Of a DNA stretch of 15,000 nt, positions 1-6,382 are shown in pieces; within the stretch, counting starts at the first letter, position 1, and each line of letters begins with the position of its first letter. The translations under genes were made by a program, and so were the position numbers. The stretch lies in NCBI GenBank assembly GCA_905221605.1, contig CAJNDS010000269.1:893328-908327 (forward strand), read 5' to 3'. Below the pieces are notes generated by a model. That model saw only the letters and a list, made by a program, of their open reading frames with translations, did not search any database and had not been told where the DNA came from. Origin of the DNA: Symbiodinium natans. Its lineage: Eukaryota; Sar; Dinophyceae; Suessiales; Symbiodiniaceae.

Positions 1-96
1 CCTGAACACTGCGCAGAGGGCAACCCTCCACTCGAGCTGATCACGTTAGTCCAAGGTCCCATGCGACGCCATCACGCTGCCTGGACTGGGGCTCCT

Positions 97-170
97 CCCT
101 TATGAATATATATATATATATATGTGTATATATATATATCTATATATATATATATGTCTGAACATAAGGG
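97..170. repeat. AT dinucleotide tract in an inverted repeat
   Basis: An (AT)n tract with a few G and C interruptions is bracketed by CCCTTATG (97-104) and its exact reverse complement CATAAGGG (163-170). It could fold into a cruciform. It may be a small foldback element or a microsatellite that grew inside one. Confidence 0.6.
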
Positions 171-345
171 GGTTTGGGTACTTGTTGGGGTCCTGATTAT
201 GAGGGGAATCCTCCTAGGTGGGGTCTATACTAGGTGTCCCCTATTTTCGTAACCCGCCATATAATCCAATCGGACATCATCCACATGTCTGGGGGGAGTG
301 TTTGGGTTGCGGGGGAGGGTTCAAATGACCGCACTAAAATGGCGA
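171..345. other. unassigned spacer
   Basis: G-rich spacer with no convincing exon. It holds several GGGG/CCCC pairs able to form weak hairpins (around 196-242). I see no gene in it. Confidence 0.4.
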
Positions 346-346
346 G

Positions 347-440
347 CCCTAAACCCTAGACCCTGAGCTTCTCACCCCAGACCCTAAACCCTCACTAAAC
401 CCTAAACCCTAAATCCTAAACCCTAAACCCTAAACCCCCT
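347..440 (-). repeat. telomere-like array
   Basis: CCCTAAA orientation (strand here records the TTTAGGG strand). Degenerate at its left end (CCCTAGA, CCCTGAG), perfect at 398-440 apart from one AAATCCT. It runs into a C-rich stretch. Confidence 0.95.
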
Positions 441-488
441 CCCCCCCCCTAAAAGTCTCCCATCAAAGACACTTCATGCCCGCTCCAG

Positions 489-536
489 GGTGCCATCATG
501 ATTGCTGGTGGGAGCGCCGTGGTGGTCGCACTGCAG
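489..536 (+). CDS. candidate coding exon, hydrophobic Gly/Ala/Val peptide
   Basis: After CCAG (485-488) a 16-codon open frame reads GAIMIAGGSAVVVALQ and ends at CAG followed by GCAGAG, a GC-type donor. Length 48 bases, phase 0-0. The frame stays open to about 580 if no splice occurs. The peptide could be part of a membrane segment. No family is recognised. Exon limits are inferred only. Confidence 0.35.
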
Positions 537-555
537 GCAGAGATACAGACTTGCA

Positions 556-654
556 ATGCAGCTCTACGATTTGCTTGAGAACACCCCCCCCCCCAAAAAA
601 AAAAAAAAAACTGTCAATTATTCTTCGTTGGAAGGATATTAATGTAGGGATGAT
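556..654 (+). repeat. dispersed segment, copy 1 (related to 6735-6808)
   Basis: CTACGATTTGCTTGAGAAC at 564-582 matches 18 of 19 bases at 6742-6760, and AATGTAGGGATGAT at 641-654 matches 13 of 14 at 6795-6808. The intervening part differs and here holds a C10A16 run. In one frame both copies read YDLL-E/K-N, so this may be a duplicated, decayed exon rather than a transposon. Confidence 0.6.
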
Positions 655-753
655 TAGCTTTGATTTCTCTGGGGTTCTTAAGCGATTAGTCGAACTTACG
701 GCAGACGTGATGCTTGAATTTGTTCGCACGCCCCCTGGAAAATCGACGTCCAG

Positions 754-814
754 GTCATCAATGCGATCCTCCCTGTCTGCACGGATTCCTTCCACTTGTA
801 TCTGCTCCTTGGAC
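754..814 (+). CDS. candidate coding exon ending on a telomere-like array
   Basis: An open frame after CCAG reads VINAILPVCTDSFHLYLLLG and stops at GTTTAGGG, the first unit of the next array, which could act as a GT donor. The same frame is open back to about 714. An overlapping + frame (645-820) and a - frame (496-795) are also open, so the reading frame is not secure. Confidence 0.35.
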
Positions 815-815
815 G

Positions 816-843
816 TTTAGGGTTTAGGGTTTAGGGTTTAGGG
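816..843 (+). repeat. telomere-like array
   Basis: About four TTTAGGG units directly abutting the candidate exon at 754-814. Confidence 0.95.
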
Positions 844-926
844 GGCTAGCAATGCAATGCAAAAATGGGTGTAGACATGCACAGTACGATGCAATAAGGG
901 TGGGCTGAGACGCAAATTTCACACAG

Positions 927-956
927 GCGCCGAAGACTCGTGAAACCTCAGCTCTG
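927..956 (+). CDS. weak candidate exon
   Basis: Acceptor-like ACACAG|G is followed by a 10-codon frame (APKTRETSAL) before GTTAAT. The peptide is too short to judge. Confidence 0.2.
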
Positions 957-980
957 GTTAATGACGCCAACCTGTGGTTA

Positions 981-1028
981 TTTAGGGTTTAGGGTTTAGG
1001 GTTCAGGGTTTAGGGTTTAGGGTTTAGA
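981..1028 (+). repeat. telomere-like array
   Basis: TTTAGGG units with one TTCAGGG variant. Confidence 0.95.
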
Positions 1029-1059
1029 TAATTTAGTTGCGGTTGGACGCCTGAAAATC

Positions 1060-1175
1060 GCCGCTGGCGCCCGCTTTACGGGGGCCCTCCGAAAGGGGCC
1101 GAGCGTGCCCGCCAATTAAATTACCAGCTGGATCACACTGAGTGACGCCAGCTGGGTCATGCATCACACTCCCCC
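1060..1175 (-). other. possible 3' end of the LINE-like element
   Basis: Downstream of the - strand basic ORF the sequence contains two GC-rich hairpin-forming stretches (around 1068-1085 and 1083-1101, GGCCC pairing with GGGCC) and a repeated CCAGCTGG-type motif (1123-1152). This could be a retroelement 3' region. The assignment is an inference from position only. Confidence 0.3.
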
Positions 1176-1744
1176 TCAGTTGGCGATGCCAGGACCGAAA
1201 GCGCTCCCAGCAGGCAGCTCTTCGTCTTGACGACCTGTCGTCTCCGCCCGTGTGTTCATCCGATATCCGCTTTTCACGGGGCTGCCACCATCAGACTGCG
1301 TCCACAGAGTAATGCCCGACAGGCCGCTCGCCACACTCGCAAGGCCTTTTGCGGGAGTCTCCCCCGTCTTGGGCCGCTCAGATGGCGGGGGTGCACGTCT
1401 GGGGGTTGAAGGCACGGCGTCCGAAACTCCCTCTGCCTCGGCTGCACTTGCCTCGTCCTGCTCCTCCAAGGGCTGGTTCTTGGCTGCTGCTGCCTTCGCA
1501 GCTCTGCGCTGCCGCTTGCGTCGGCGTTTCTTTGCCCTGGCCGTCCGCTTCTCCTCAGTGGGCACCCGGGGTCCTTAGGCTGCTCCACTTGCACAGTCCT
1601 CGGCGCTACCACTGCAGGGCTCGGGCGAGACAACACCGAAACCACGGCAGCAGCCACTGCCTGCACTGTACGGCGTGGAGCGCGCGCTAAGCAAGCCGCC
1701 CGCACAGCGGCCTCCGCTAGGGAAACCGGGTCGGGGGCGGCCAT
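1176..1744 (-). pseudogene. frameshifted LINE ORF1-like basic protein
   Basis: Reading leftwards from an ATG near 1744, one frame begins MAAPDPVSLAEAAVRAACLA, a helical Ala-rich N-terminus with an RAPRRTVQAVAAAV motif. Near 1563-1575, at a GGACCCCGGG run, the coding signal jumps to a second frame that continues with EEKRTARAKKRRRKRQRRAA, a strongly basic tract. An Ala/Glu/Ser/Pro-rich linker follows, and the frame stops at 1176. Together that is about 189 residues. From memory, an APRRTV-AAV-like N-terminus followed by a K/R-rich segment is common in retroelement-type ORFs of Symbiodiniaceae, so I read this as an ORF1/gag-like RNA-binding protein, inactivated by the frameshift. No reverse transcriptase is present next to it. 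It lies opposite to the candidate exons, as an insertion would. A real exon on the - strand remains possible. Confidence 0.45.
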
Positions 1745-1853
1745 GGGCTCCTATTGGCGAGGCAGGACTAGGCAAGCCTAGGAAGGGAAACCTACCTCGA
1801 CAGCGATCGCTTGAGGGACCCTTGACTAACTACATTCTTCAACACCACCTTAT

Positions 1854-2100
1854 CATATGAAGCAGGGTTTATATTTCTGTTTTTTTGGTCAGTGTATATA
1901 AGGTTCCTTTTTGAATATTGGTGAGTGTATACCTTGGGTGCCCTCTTGGGGGTACAAGAAATCTAGGATGCCCAGTAGTACCCTTATTCCCTTTTAGGGG
2001 GGAGTTTAGGTTCCCTTATAAACCCCTTTAAGCAAAAAAGTGCACCCTTTTTAAGCCTAGGTTACTGGGCAGCCTAGAAATATATACCCTACTTCATATG
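1854..2100. mobile_element. MITE-like element with 25-bp terminal inverted repeats
   Basis: The left end (1854-1878, CATATGAAGCAGGG...) and right end (2076-2100) are inverted copies matching at 23 of 25 positions. Inside, TCTAGGATGCCCAGTA (1962-1977) has an inverted partner at 2063-2078 (15 of 16). The interior is AT-rich and non-coding. A TA duplication could be read at both ends (CA-TA-TGAAG and CTTCA-TA-TG), which would suit a Tc1/mariner-type MITE, but the palindromic CATATG makes that ambiguous. It sits about 110 bases from the start of the LINE-like ORF. Confidence 0.7.
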
Positions 2101-2128
2101 GTTCCTGGCCACTGTCAATTCCTCACAG

Positions 2129-2186
2129 GTGCAACAGGACCTATGCAGATGTACTACTCATGGACTACTTCGAGGATCTCCTGAAG
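2129..2186 (+). CDS. candidate coding exon
   Basis: CCTCACAG|G acceptor, then a frame (one leading base) reading CNRTYADVLLMDYFEDLLK, ending AAG before GCAGGA. Alternatively the exon runs six bases further to GTTTAG, the first unit of the next array, ending LLKAG. The peptide is amphipathic and protein-like. Family unknown. Confidence 0.45.
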
Positions 2187-2192
2187 GCAGGA

Positions 2193-2226
2193 GTTTAGGG
2201 TTTAGGGTTTAGGGTTTAGGGTTTAA
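2193..2226 (+). repeat. telomere-like array
   Basis: Four TTTAGGG units ending in TTTAAGG. Confidence 0.95.
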
Positions 2227-2261
2227 GGAACCCCTGCGCCGCATGACTTGTGCCGAGCGAG

Positions 2262-2312
2262 ACTCTGCGCCAGGCGTACCCAAACTTCCACATGACGAAC
2301 TGCTTGTCGCAG
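2262..2312 (+). CDS. candidate coding exon
   Basis: After GCGAG the frame reads TLRQAYPNFHMTNCLSQ and ends CAG before GCATCT. Phase 0-0, compatible with the exon ending at 2186. An overlapping frame (from about 2225) is also open, so the start is uncertain. Confidence 0.35.
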
Positions 2313-2372
2313 GCATCTCCGGGGCTTAACTCACGGGCGCACGGTGTGGGATTCATGAGTTCCCCCTCCTGT

Positions 2373-2386
2373 AACCCTAAACCCTA
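2373..2386 (-). repeat. short telomere-like tract
   Basis: Two CCCTAAA-type units. Confidence 0.8.
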
Positions 2387-2421
2387 CAACCTCCCGCTAT
2401 TTTTTGCTTAGCTGACGGCAG

Positions 2422-2461
2422 GCTACGCAAACGCGATGACACTGAAGTCAGAGCCGTCTCC
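2422..2461 (+). CDS. weak candidate exon
   Basis: ACGGCAG|G acceptor preceded by a T-run (2400-2405), then LRKRDDTEVRAVS to GCAAGC. Short and unassigned. Confidence 0.25.
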
Positions 2462-2620
2462 GCAAGCTAATCAACGGTAGGCTCTAGCCTCCTATCCTGC
2501 ATCCTCCTTGGGAATCATTTTTTATTATCGCTCTCATACAGGCCAAGAGGATATTGAACATATTGTTTTTAAATTAAGGTTCCAAGAAGAGTATGGTGTT
2601 ATCTCCTATGCCTTCTGCAG

Positions 2621-2678
2621 CCGGGTTGGCACCCCCATGCATGTCGTGTGTCTTTACGGTACCTGCATCTGTGTCCGG
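2621..2678 (+). CDS. weak candidate exon abutting an array
   Basis: CCTTCTGCAG acceptor, then a frame with one leading base, RVGTPMHVVCLYGTCICVR. It can end at GTACCT (2659) or run to GTTTAG (2679), the first base of the next array. Confidence 0.3.
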
Positions 2679-2743
2679 GTTTAGGGTTTAGGGTTTAGGG
2701 TTTAGGGTTTGGGGTTTAGGGTTTAGGGTTTAGGGTTTAGGGG
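2677..2743 (+). repeat. telomere-like array
   Basis: Nine units of TTTAGGG with one TTTGGGG variant. Confidence 0.95.
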
Positions 2744-2757
2744 CTTGCACTAGCTGC

Positions 2758-2954
2758 ATGAGGCACAACCATAGCCCCGGTATCAACCGTTGTTTCACCT
2801 GTAGTAAGCCGGGACAGACGGCACACCCTCCCGCGCTGGCCAGGGCAAAGCAGATGAGTCGGTGCGGGGCAAAGGGCGAGTCCAATGGTTTGAAGGCTCG
2901 AAGGGGCCGAAAGGATTTCGGTATTCTAGGGCTTTTCCAGGGTTTCATCTCGGA
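2758..2954 (+). CDS. ORF with degenerate CCHC zinc-knuckle-like motif
   Basis: The frame from an ATG at 2758 is open to 3021. Near residue 10 it contains RCFTCSKPGQTA, which matches the first half of a retroviral-type zinc knuckle (C-x2-C-x3-G-x-x-A). The expected His is Gln and the final Cys is absent. It may be a decayed gag-like or RNA-binding fragment, or chance. The 3' part of the frame runs into the inverted-repeat element at 2955 and is not credible as coding. Confidence 0.25.
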
Positions 2955-3058
2955 GGGTAGTTTCTGGGCCCTTAATATGGTCCGGGCCTTGAGAATTTGT
3001 GAAGGGAATATAAGGGGTTAAGTACAAGGGCCCATACTAAGGGACCATGTAACTACCC
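2955..3058. mobile_element. short inverted-repeat element (MITE-like)
   Basis: The left end begins GGGTAGTT (2955) and the right end finishes AACTACCC (3058). The arms, 2955-2983 and 3028-3058, are inverted copies with roughly 80% identity and one small gap. The left arm includes GGGCCCTTAATATGG. A related arm recurs at 6908-6938 (26 of 31 positions match the reverse complement of 3028-3058), so this is a small dispersed family. Confidence 0.65.
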
Positions 3059-3104
3059 GAAGATCATCGGCAATTTGATTCACAGCTGCTCTGGGTGGGG
3101 TCAC

Positions 3105-3141
3105 GGTTTAGGGTTTTAGGGTTTAGGGTTTAGGGTTTAGG
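3105..3141 (+). repeat. telomere-like array
   Basis: About five units with one GGTTTTAGG length variant. Confidence 0.95.
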
Positions 3142-3215
3142 CAACATGGAGTTGGAGCCTCTGCAGAAGTCCTGGTAGGAACCCAGTACTTAAGAGCACC
3201 CACAGACCCTCGCAG

Positions 3216-3260
3216 ATCCTACCCAGTGCCCTTTTTGGTAGAGTACAGACCGAAGTCTGG
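3216..3260 (+). CDS. weak candidate exon
   Basis: Follows CCTCGCAG. Two frames are open. One reads ILPSALFGRVQTEVW and the other contains PVPFLVEYRPKSG. The island ends where the next array begins. Confidence 0.22.
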
Positions 3261-3306
3261 ATTAGGGTTTAGGGTTTAGGGTTTAGGGTTTAGGGTTTAG
3301 GGTTTT
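3261..3306 (+). repeat. telomere-like array
   Basis: Six near-perfect TTTAGGG units. Confidence 0.95.
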
Positions 3307-3346
3307 TGGCGCGGAATCTATGGAATCTATTCTGCGAGCGAGGTAG

Positions 3347-3563
3347 GGTCAACAGCGACCTGCTCCAGCAGACCCCTGCGAACCTGAAGGCTGCACAGCG
3401 CTTGAGACGGCTGTTGCAAATGTTCCTGCCTTCCACGGCCGTTCACAGTTGTTGGCCTTGCTGCACTTGGCTGTGCTCTTGCAAGTTCATACTGTCAGAT
3501 GTTTTGATGAAGAAAGATCTTTCTGCCACCCTTTCGGCGAGTGGTTCTGCAAAGCAAGACCTC
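3347..3563 (+). CDS. candidate exon, longest island of this section
   Basis: A + frame open from about 3306 to 3626. After GTAG|G it contains VNSDLLQQTPANLKAAQRLR and RLLQMFLPSTAVHSCW, then a Cys-rich stretch (residues about 45-60). It becomes repeat-coded (NPKLPQ...) once it enters the array at 3564. The first half looks like an amphipathic helix. Family and true 3' end unknown. Confidence 0.35.
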
Positions 3564-3651
3564 AACCCTAAACCTCATAACCCCAAACTACCCCAAACTA
3601 CCCTAAACTACCCTAAACTACCCTAAACTACCCTAAACCCTACACCCCAAA
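3564..3651 (-). repeat. telomere-like array with decamer tract
   Basis: Degenerate CCCTAAA array. From 3581 to 3630 it is five exact-length 10-base units (CCCYAAACTA) instead of heptamers. Confidence 0.9.
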
Positions 3652-3660
3652 CCGTGGCAG

Positions 3661-3729
3661 GTCCTGATGAGTGGCCCAGATCCATTGTGCAAGATGGCGG
3701 GCGAAACCTTCCTGGAGCTTGGCCGGCAG
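3661..3729 (+). CDS. candidate coding exon
   Basis: GTGGCAG|G acceptor, 23 codons reading VLMSGPDPLCKMAGETFLEL then GRQ, ending CAG before GATTCG, which would be a GA-type donor. Phase 0-0. The frame stays open into the next array. Good protein-like composition, family unknown. Confidence 0.42.
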
Positions 3730-3759
3730 GATTCGCGTGGTGGCATGCCAGGGCTCGCC

Positions 3760-3818
3760 TTAGGGTTTAGGGTTTAGGGTTTCGGGTTTAGGGTTTAGGG
3801 TTTCGGGTTTAGGGTTAG
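3760..3818 (+). repeat. telomere-like array with TTTCGGG variants
   Basis: Eight units, two of them TTTCGGG. Confidence 0.95.
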
Positions 3819-3901
3819 ATACGTGAGCATCGCGAGAATGCGATCATCCCAAGCCCTGAAACCCGAAACCTTCCCTAAGCAGAACAGCAACTGGCCTGCA
3901 G

Positions 3902-3949
3902 GATGACGACATACTTTGTGTCGAACTTAGCTGCTGCAACCTGTTCTGG
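3902..3949 (+). CDS. candidate coding exon ending on an array
   Basis: GGCCTGCAG|G acceptor, 16 codons DDDILCVELSCCNLFW, ending exactly at GTTTAG of the next array. Phase 0-0. A second frame (MTTYFVSNLAAATCS) is also open, so the frame is uncertain. Confidence 0.35.
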
Positions 3950-3990
3950 GTTTAGGGTTTAGGGTTTAGGGTTTAGGGTTTAGGGTTTTG
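3950..3990 (+). repeat. telomere-like array
   Basis: Five TTTAGGG units directly abutting the preceding candidate exon. Confidence 0.95.
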
Positions 3991-4009
3991 GGAGTGTCAA
4001 GGCAGACAG

Positions 4010-4122
4010 GTGTCAGGCGGCGCGATTTCGGCCATGTGCTGCATCGCCAAGGCCTCGACACGGACTTGGAAGACCTCTTGAATCCAGAGGTGCAGGGGTC
4101 AAAGGGACTCCGAACTCAACAG
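4010..4122 (+). CDS. candidate coding exon
   Basis: CAGACAG|G acceptor and a 37-codon frame beginning VRRRDFGHVLHRQGLDTDLE and continuing DLLNPEVQGSKGLRTQQ. It ends CAG before GTAGGC, a normal GT donor. The frame becomes repeat-coded immediately beyond. One of the better exons in the left half, family unknown. Confidence 0.5.
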
Positions 4123-4130
4123 GTAGGCTC

Positions 4131-4265
4131 CAAACCACCAAAACCTCAAACCCGAAATCCCAAAGCCCTAAACTCTACAAACCCCAAAAACCCTGAGCCC
4201 TAAACCCTAAACCCTAAACCCTAAACCCTAAACCCTAAACCCTGAAACGCTAAATCCCCGAACCC
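4131..4265 (-). repeat. telomere-like array
   Basis: Degenerate A- and C-rich variants, then seven perfect CCCTAAA units at 4197-4247. Confidence 0.95.
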
Positions 4266-4330
4266 TTTGCCTCAAGCCCGGTCTTGCCAATGCGGGCTCC
4301 AGCTCCCCAAGCTCCTTTAAGCCCATAAAG

Positions 4331-4430
4331 GGGGGTTTTGGTTTTTGGTTTTTGGGGTTTAGGGTTTAGGGTTTAGGGTTTAGGGTTTAGGGTTTAGGGT
4401 TTAGGGGTATTTGGGTTTAGGGTTTAGGTT
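4331..4430 (+). repeat. telomere-like array
   Basis: Starts as GGTTTTTGGTTTTTGGGG variants, becomes perfect TTTAGGG at 4357-4407, then degenerates. Confidence 0.95.
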
Positions 4431-4438
4431 GTTTTAAG

Positions 4439-4525
4439 TTGCAAATTCACTGGAGCCACGAGAACAGTAAACATGTTCTTGCGCCTGTCATGGGCCCAGA
4501 GGGTGTGTTAGCCTTGTCACCGTGA
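4439..4525 (+). CDS. candidate exon, possibly terminal
   Basis: After TTTTAAG the frame reads LQIHWSHENSKHVLAPVMGP then EGVLALSP and a TGA stop at 4523. A terminal exon is possible. If it is internal, the donor lies before the stop. Family unknown. Confidence 0.35.
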   Translation: MQIHWSHENSKHVLAPVMGPEGVLALSP

Positions 4526-4705
4526 ACTTTGCAATCGATTGTCTATGAATGGGATCCCGGGACAGAGACCCATGGGGGTTTAGGAAAAAATGGGACCCCT
4601 AACAACCCCCCAAAAGTAGGATCGCCTTCGAAGAGCCCCAATAAGGTACCCCTAATATCGTAAACCCTATAAGTTATGTACCTGCAAAGAAGGGGCTACA
4701 ATTTG
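4526..4705. other. unassigned spacer
   Basis: Includes A- and C-runs and a few isolated heptamer-like words (GGGTTTAGG at 4576). No exon or RNA gene seen. Confidence 0.4.
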
Positions 4706-4770
4706 AGGTTAGGGTTTAGGGTTTAGGCTTTAGGGTTTAGGGTTTAGGGTTTAGGGTTTAGGGTTTAGGG
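4706..4770 (+). repeat. telomere-like array
   Basis: Nine units with one TTTAGGC variant. Confidence 0.95.
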
Positions 4771-4778
4771 TGCGCCAG

Positions 4779-4898
4779 GCGAAGAATGAGGGCTTGGCCG
4801 TGCTCACCTCGGCGCGGTCTGCGAGGGAACTTGATGCACCAGTGCCACATGCACCAGTGCCAGCAGACGTCGGGGAAGTCCCCCGTGCCAGGATCAAG
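4779..4898 (+). CDS. candidate coding exon, 40 codons
   Basis: The AG of CGCCAG|G comes eight bases after an array. The frame opens AKNEGLAVLTSARSARELDA, contains a PVPHAPVPADVGEV Pro/Val stretch and ends RARIK (AAG) before GCAGGT; a GT donor (GTTGAG) lies five bases further. Phase 0-0 and clean composition. Family unknown. First of six exons (to 6877) that can be joined in compatible phase. Confidence 0.5.
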
Positions 4899-4905
4899 GC
4901 AGGTT

Positions 4906-5061
4906 GAGGGTTTTAGGGTTTAGGGTTTAGCGCGAAACCACAAGGGGTCTGAATGATTAGGGTTCTGGGCTTTCGGGTTTGGGGTTTAGGGTTTAGGGAA
5001 GTGTTTGAGTTTCGGGATCTGGGTTTAGTGTTTAGGGTTGGGGAAGTTTTAGAGTTTAGGG
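4906..5061 (+). repeat. degenerate telomere-like array
   Basis: Perfect units at 4910-4930 and 4980-4998, with TTCTGGG, TTTCGGG, TTTGGGG and TTTAGTG variants between. It would fall in the intron after the 4779-4898 exon. Confidence 0.9.
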
Positions 5062-5128
5062 GCAAATGTTCTGATATCGCAGCTGCCAGCATGTCCCAAG
5101 CACCAGCTCTGCCTAAACCCCCTTGCAG

Positions 5129-5150
5129 GTTCAGGGCACTCATAGCCCAG
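5129..5150 (+). CDS. candidate micro-exon
   Basis: Acceptor-like CCCCCTTGCAG|G followed by 22 bases to GCAATT. In the frame compatible with the previous exon it reads VQGTHSP plus one base. A different frame (FRALIAQAIATCCYYFKK) is open further to 5264. Speculative. Confidence 0.25.
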
Positions 5151-5198
5151 GCAATTGCAACCTGTTGTTATTATTTCAAGAAGACATCCACCGCAAAT

Positions 5199-5672
5199 CT
5201 CGAACCCCTAAACCCTATAAACCCTATTACCCGTAGAACCGTAGAAACCCTAAAAACCCTATAACCCCTGTAAACCCTATAAACCCTGCAAACCCTGTAA
5301 ACCCTCTAAACCCTGTGAACCCTATGAACCCTACAAACCCTCTAAACCCTCTAAGCCCTACACCCTATACCCTCTAAAGCCTCTAAACCCTCTAAACCCT
5401 CTAAACCCCGTAAGCCCTCTAAACCCTGTAAACCCTGTAAACCCCCTCAACCCTCTAAACCCTGTAAACCCAAAAAACCCTCTGAACCCTCCAAACGCTA
5501 AAAAAAACCACTAAACCCTGTAAACCCTAAAAACGCTCTAAACCCTGTAAGCCCTCTAAACCCCAAACCCTCTAAACCCTCCAAACCCTCTAAACCCCCT
5601 AAACCCCCTAAACTCCAAACCCTCTGAACCATCTAAACCCACTAAACCCTAAACCCTAAGCCCTAAGCCCTC
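5199..5672 (-). repeat. long degenerate telomere-like array with 9-base spacing
   Basis: About 50 copies of AAACCCT separated by two extra bases (CT, GT, AT), so the main period is 9 rather than 7. It returns to heptamers (CCCTAAACCCTAAG) at the right end. It is the longest and most diverged array in the window. Confidence 0.9.
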
Positions 5673-5682
5673 AATCGCAAAG

Positions 5683-5774
5683 CATGTGCGGAGGCCGCCA
5701 AGTCACAGGTGATTTCAATTGACCTGATCTCTTCGACGGCGCCCCCAAGACCAGCTCCACAGCCAGGTGGGCGG
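5683..5774 (+). CDS. candidate coding exon
   Basis: After TCGCAAAG the frame reads CAEAAKSQVISIDLISSTAP then PRPAPQPGGR, ending CGG before GTGCAT, with an alternative GTGGGC donor at 5767. A C-terminal Pro-rich linker is likely. Phase fits both the previous micro-exon and the next exon. Confidence 0.42.
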
Positions 5775-5785
5775 GTGCATGGAGT

Positions 5786-5890
5786 TGAGGGTTCAGGGTT
5801 TAGGGTTTAGGGTTCAGGGTTTAGGGTTTAGGGTTTAGGCTTAGGGTTTAGGGTTTAGGGTTTAGGGTTTAGGGTTTAGGGTTTAGGGTT
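5786..5890 (+). repeat. telomere-like array
   Basis: Fourteen units with TTCAGGG and one GGCTTAGGG variant. Confidence 0.95.
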
Positions 5891-6149
5891 GCTTGTTGTC
5901 CTGGGTGCCTTTTGTGGGTGCTTTGGGGCTTTTAGGTTTCTTTAGGGCATTTTGAGTTGTTAGGGTTTTAAGGTGTTTTAGAGCTTTTAGAGACTTTGTG
6001 TTTTTATAATAATAATAATAATATTATTATTATGTATTTATAAATTTGTTATTGTTGTTTTTGGGTTTTTAGGTGTTTAGAGGTGTTTGCGTCTTTTGGG
6101 TTCAGGGTTTTAAGGGCCTTAGGGTTGCTCGTTGTCGTGGGTTTTACGG
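5891..6149. other. T-rich degenerate intron-like stretch with local duplication
   Basis: No exon seen. TTAGGGTTGCTTGTTGTCCT (5883 on) is repeated 22 of 24 at 6119-6142. The interior has (AAT)n/(ATT)n at 6007-6033, which is palindromic, and many GTTTTAGG-like words. Confidence 0.6.
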
Positions 6150-6190
6150 GCTTAGGGTTTTTAGGGTTTAGGGTTTAGGGTTTAGGGTTC
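6150..6190 (+). repeat. telomere-like array
   Basis: Five units ending TTCAAAG, directly before the next candidate exon. Confidence 0.95.
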
Positions 6191-6194
6191 AAAG

Positions 6195-6229
6195 GTTCGC
6201 GACTTGCTTGAAAACTTGGGGCTCCGAGG
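6195..6229 (+). CDS. candidate coding exon
   Basis: The array ends TTCAAAG|G and is followed by VRDLLENLGLR plus two bases to GCAGCC. Short amphipathic helix. Phase compatible with neighbours at 5683-5774 and 6570-6619. Confidence 0.38.
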
Positions 6230-6264
6230 GCAGCCCTAGTCTGAAGCAGAGCCCTAATAAACTT

Positions 6265-6311
6265 GGGTTTAGGGTTTAGGGTTTAGGGTTTAGGGTCTAG
6301 GGTCTAGGGTC
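6265..6311 (+). repeat. telomere-like array
   Basis: Six units, the last two TCTAGGG. A short CCCTAAA-like inverted remnant follows at 6320-6345. Confidence 0.95.
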
Positions 6312-6382
6312 CTATAGACCTTAAACCCCAGACCCCAAACCCGCAAAAAATCTGGAACCTGAAAGCCCCAGAAACTTGGGAT

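Noticed and set aside
1252-1690. + strand ORFs over the LINE-like region
   Set aside because: Their composition is the complement of the Ala/Arg-rich - strand frames, and they have no independent protein-like character.
4258-4277. A spliced-leader relic (CCGAACCCTTTGCCTCAAG compared with the dinoflagellate leader)
   Set aside because: Only about 15 of 21 positions match with two gaps, and half of that comes from degenerate telomere-like sequence. The similar GGCTCAAG at 14473-14480 matches just the last eight bases.
5199-5672. A CRISPR-like or bacterial repeat array
   Set aside because: The units are 9 bases with no spacers of uniform length, and the context is eukaryotic.
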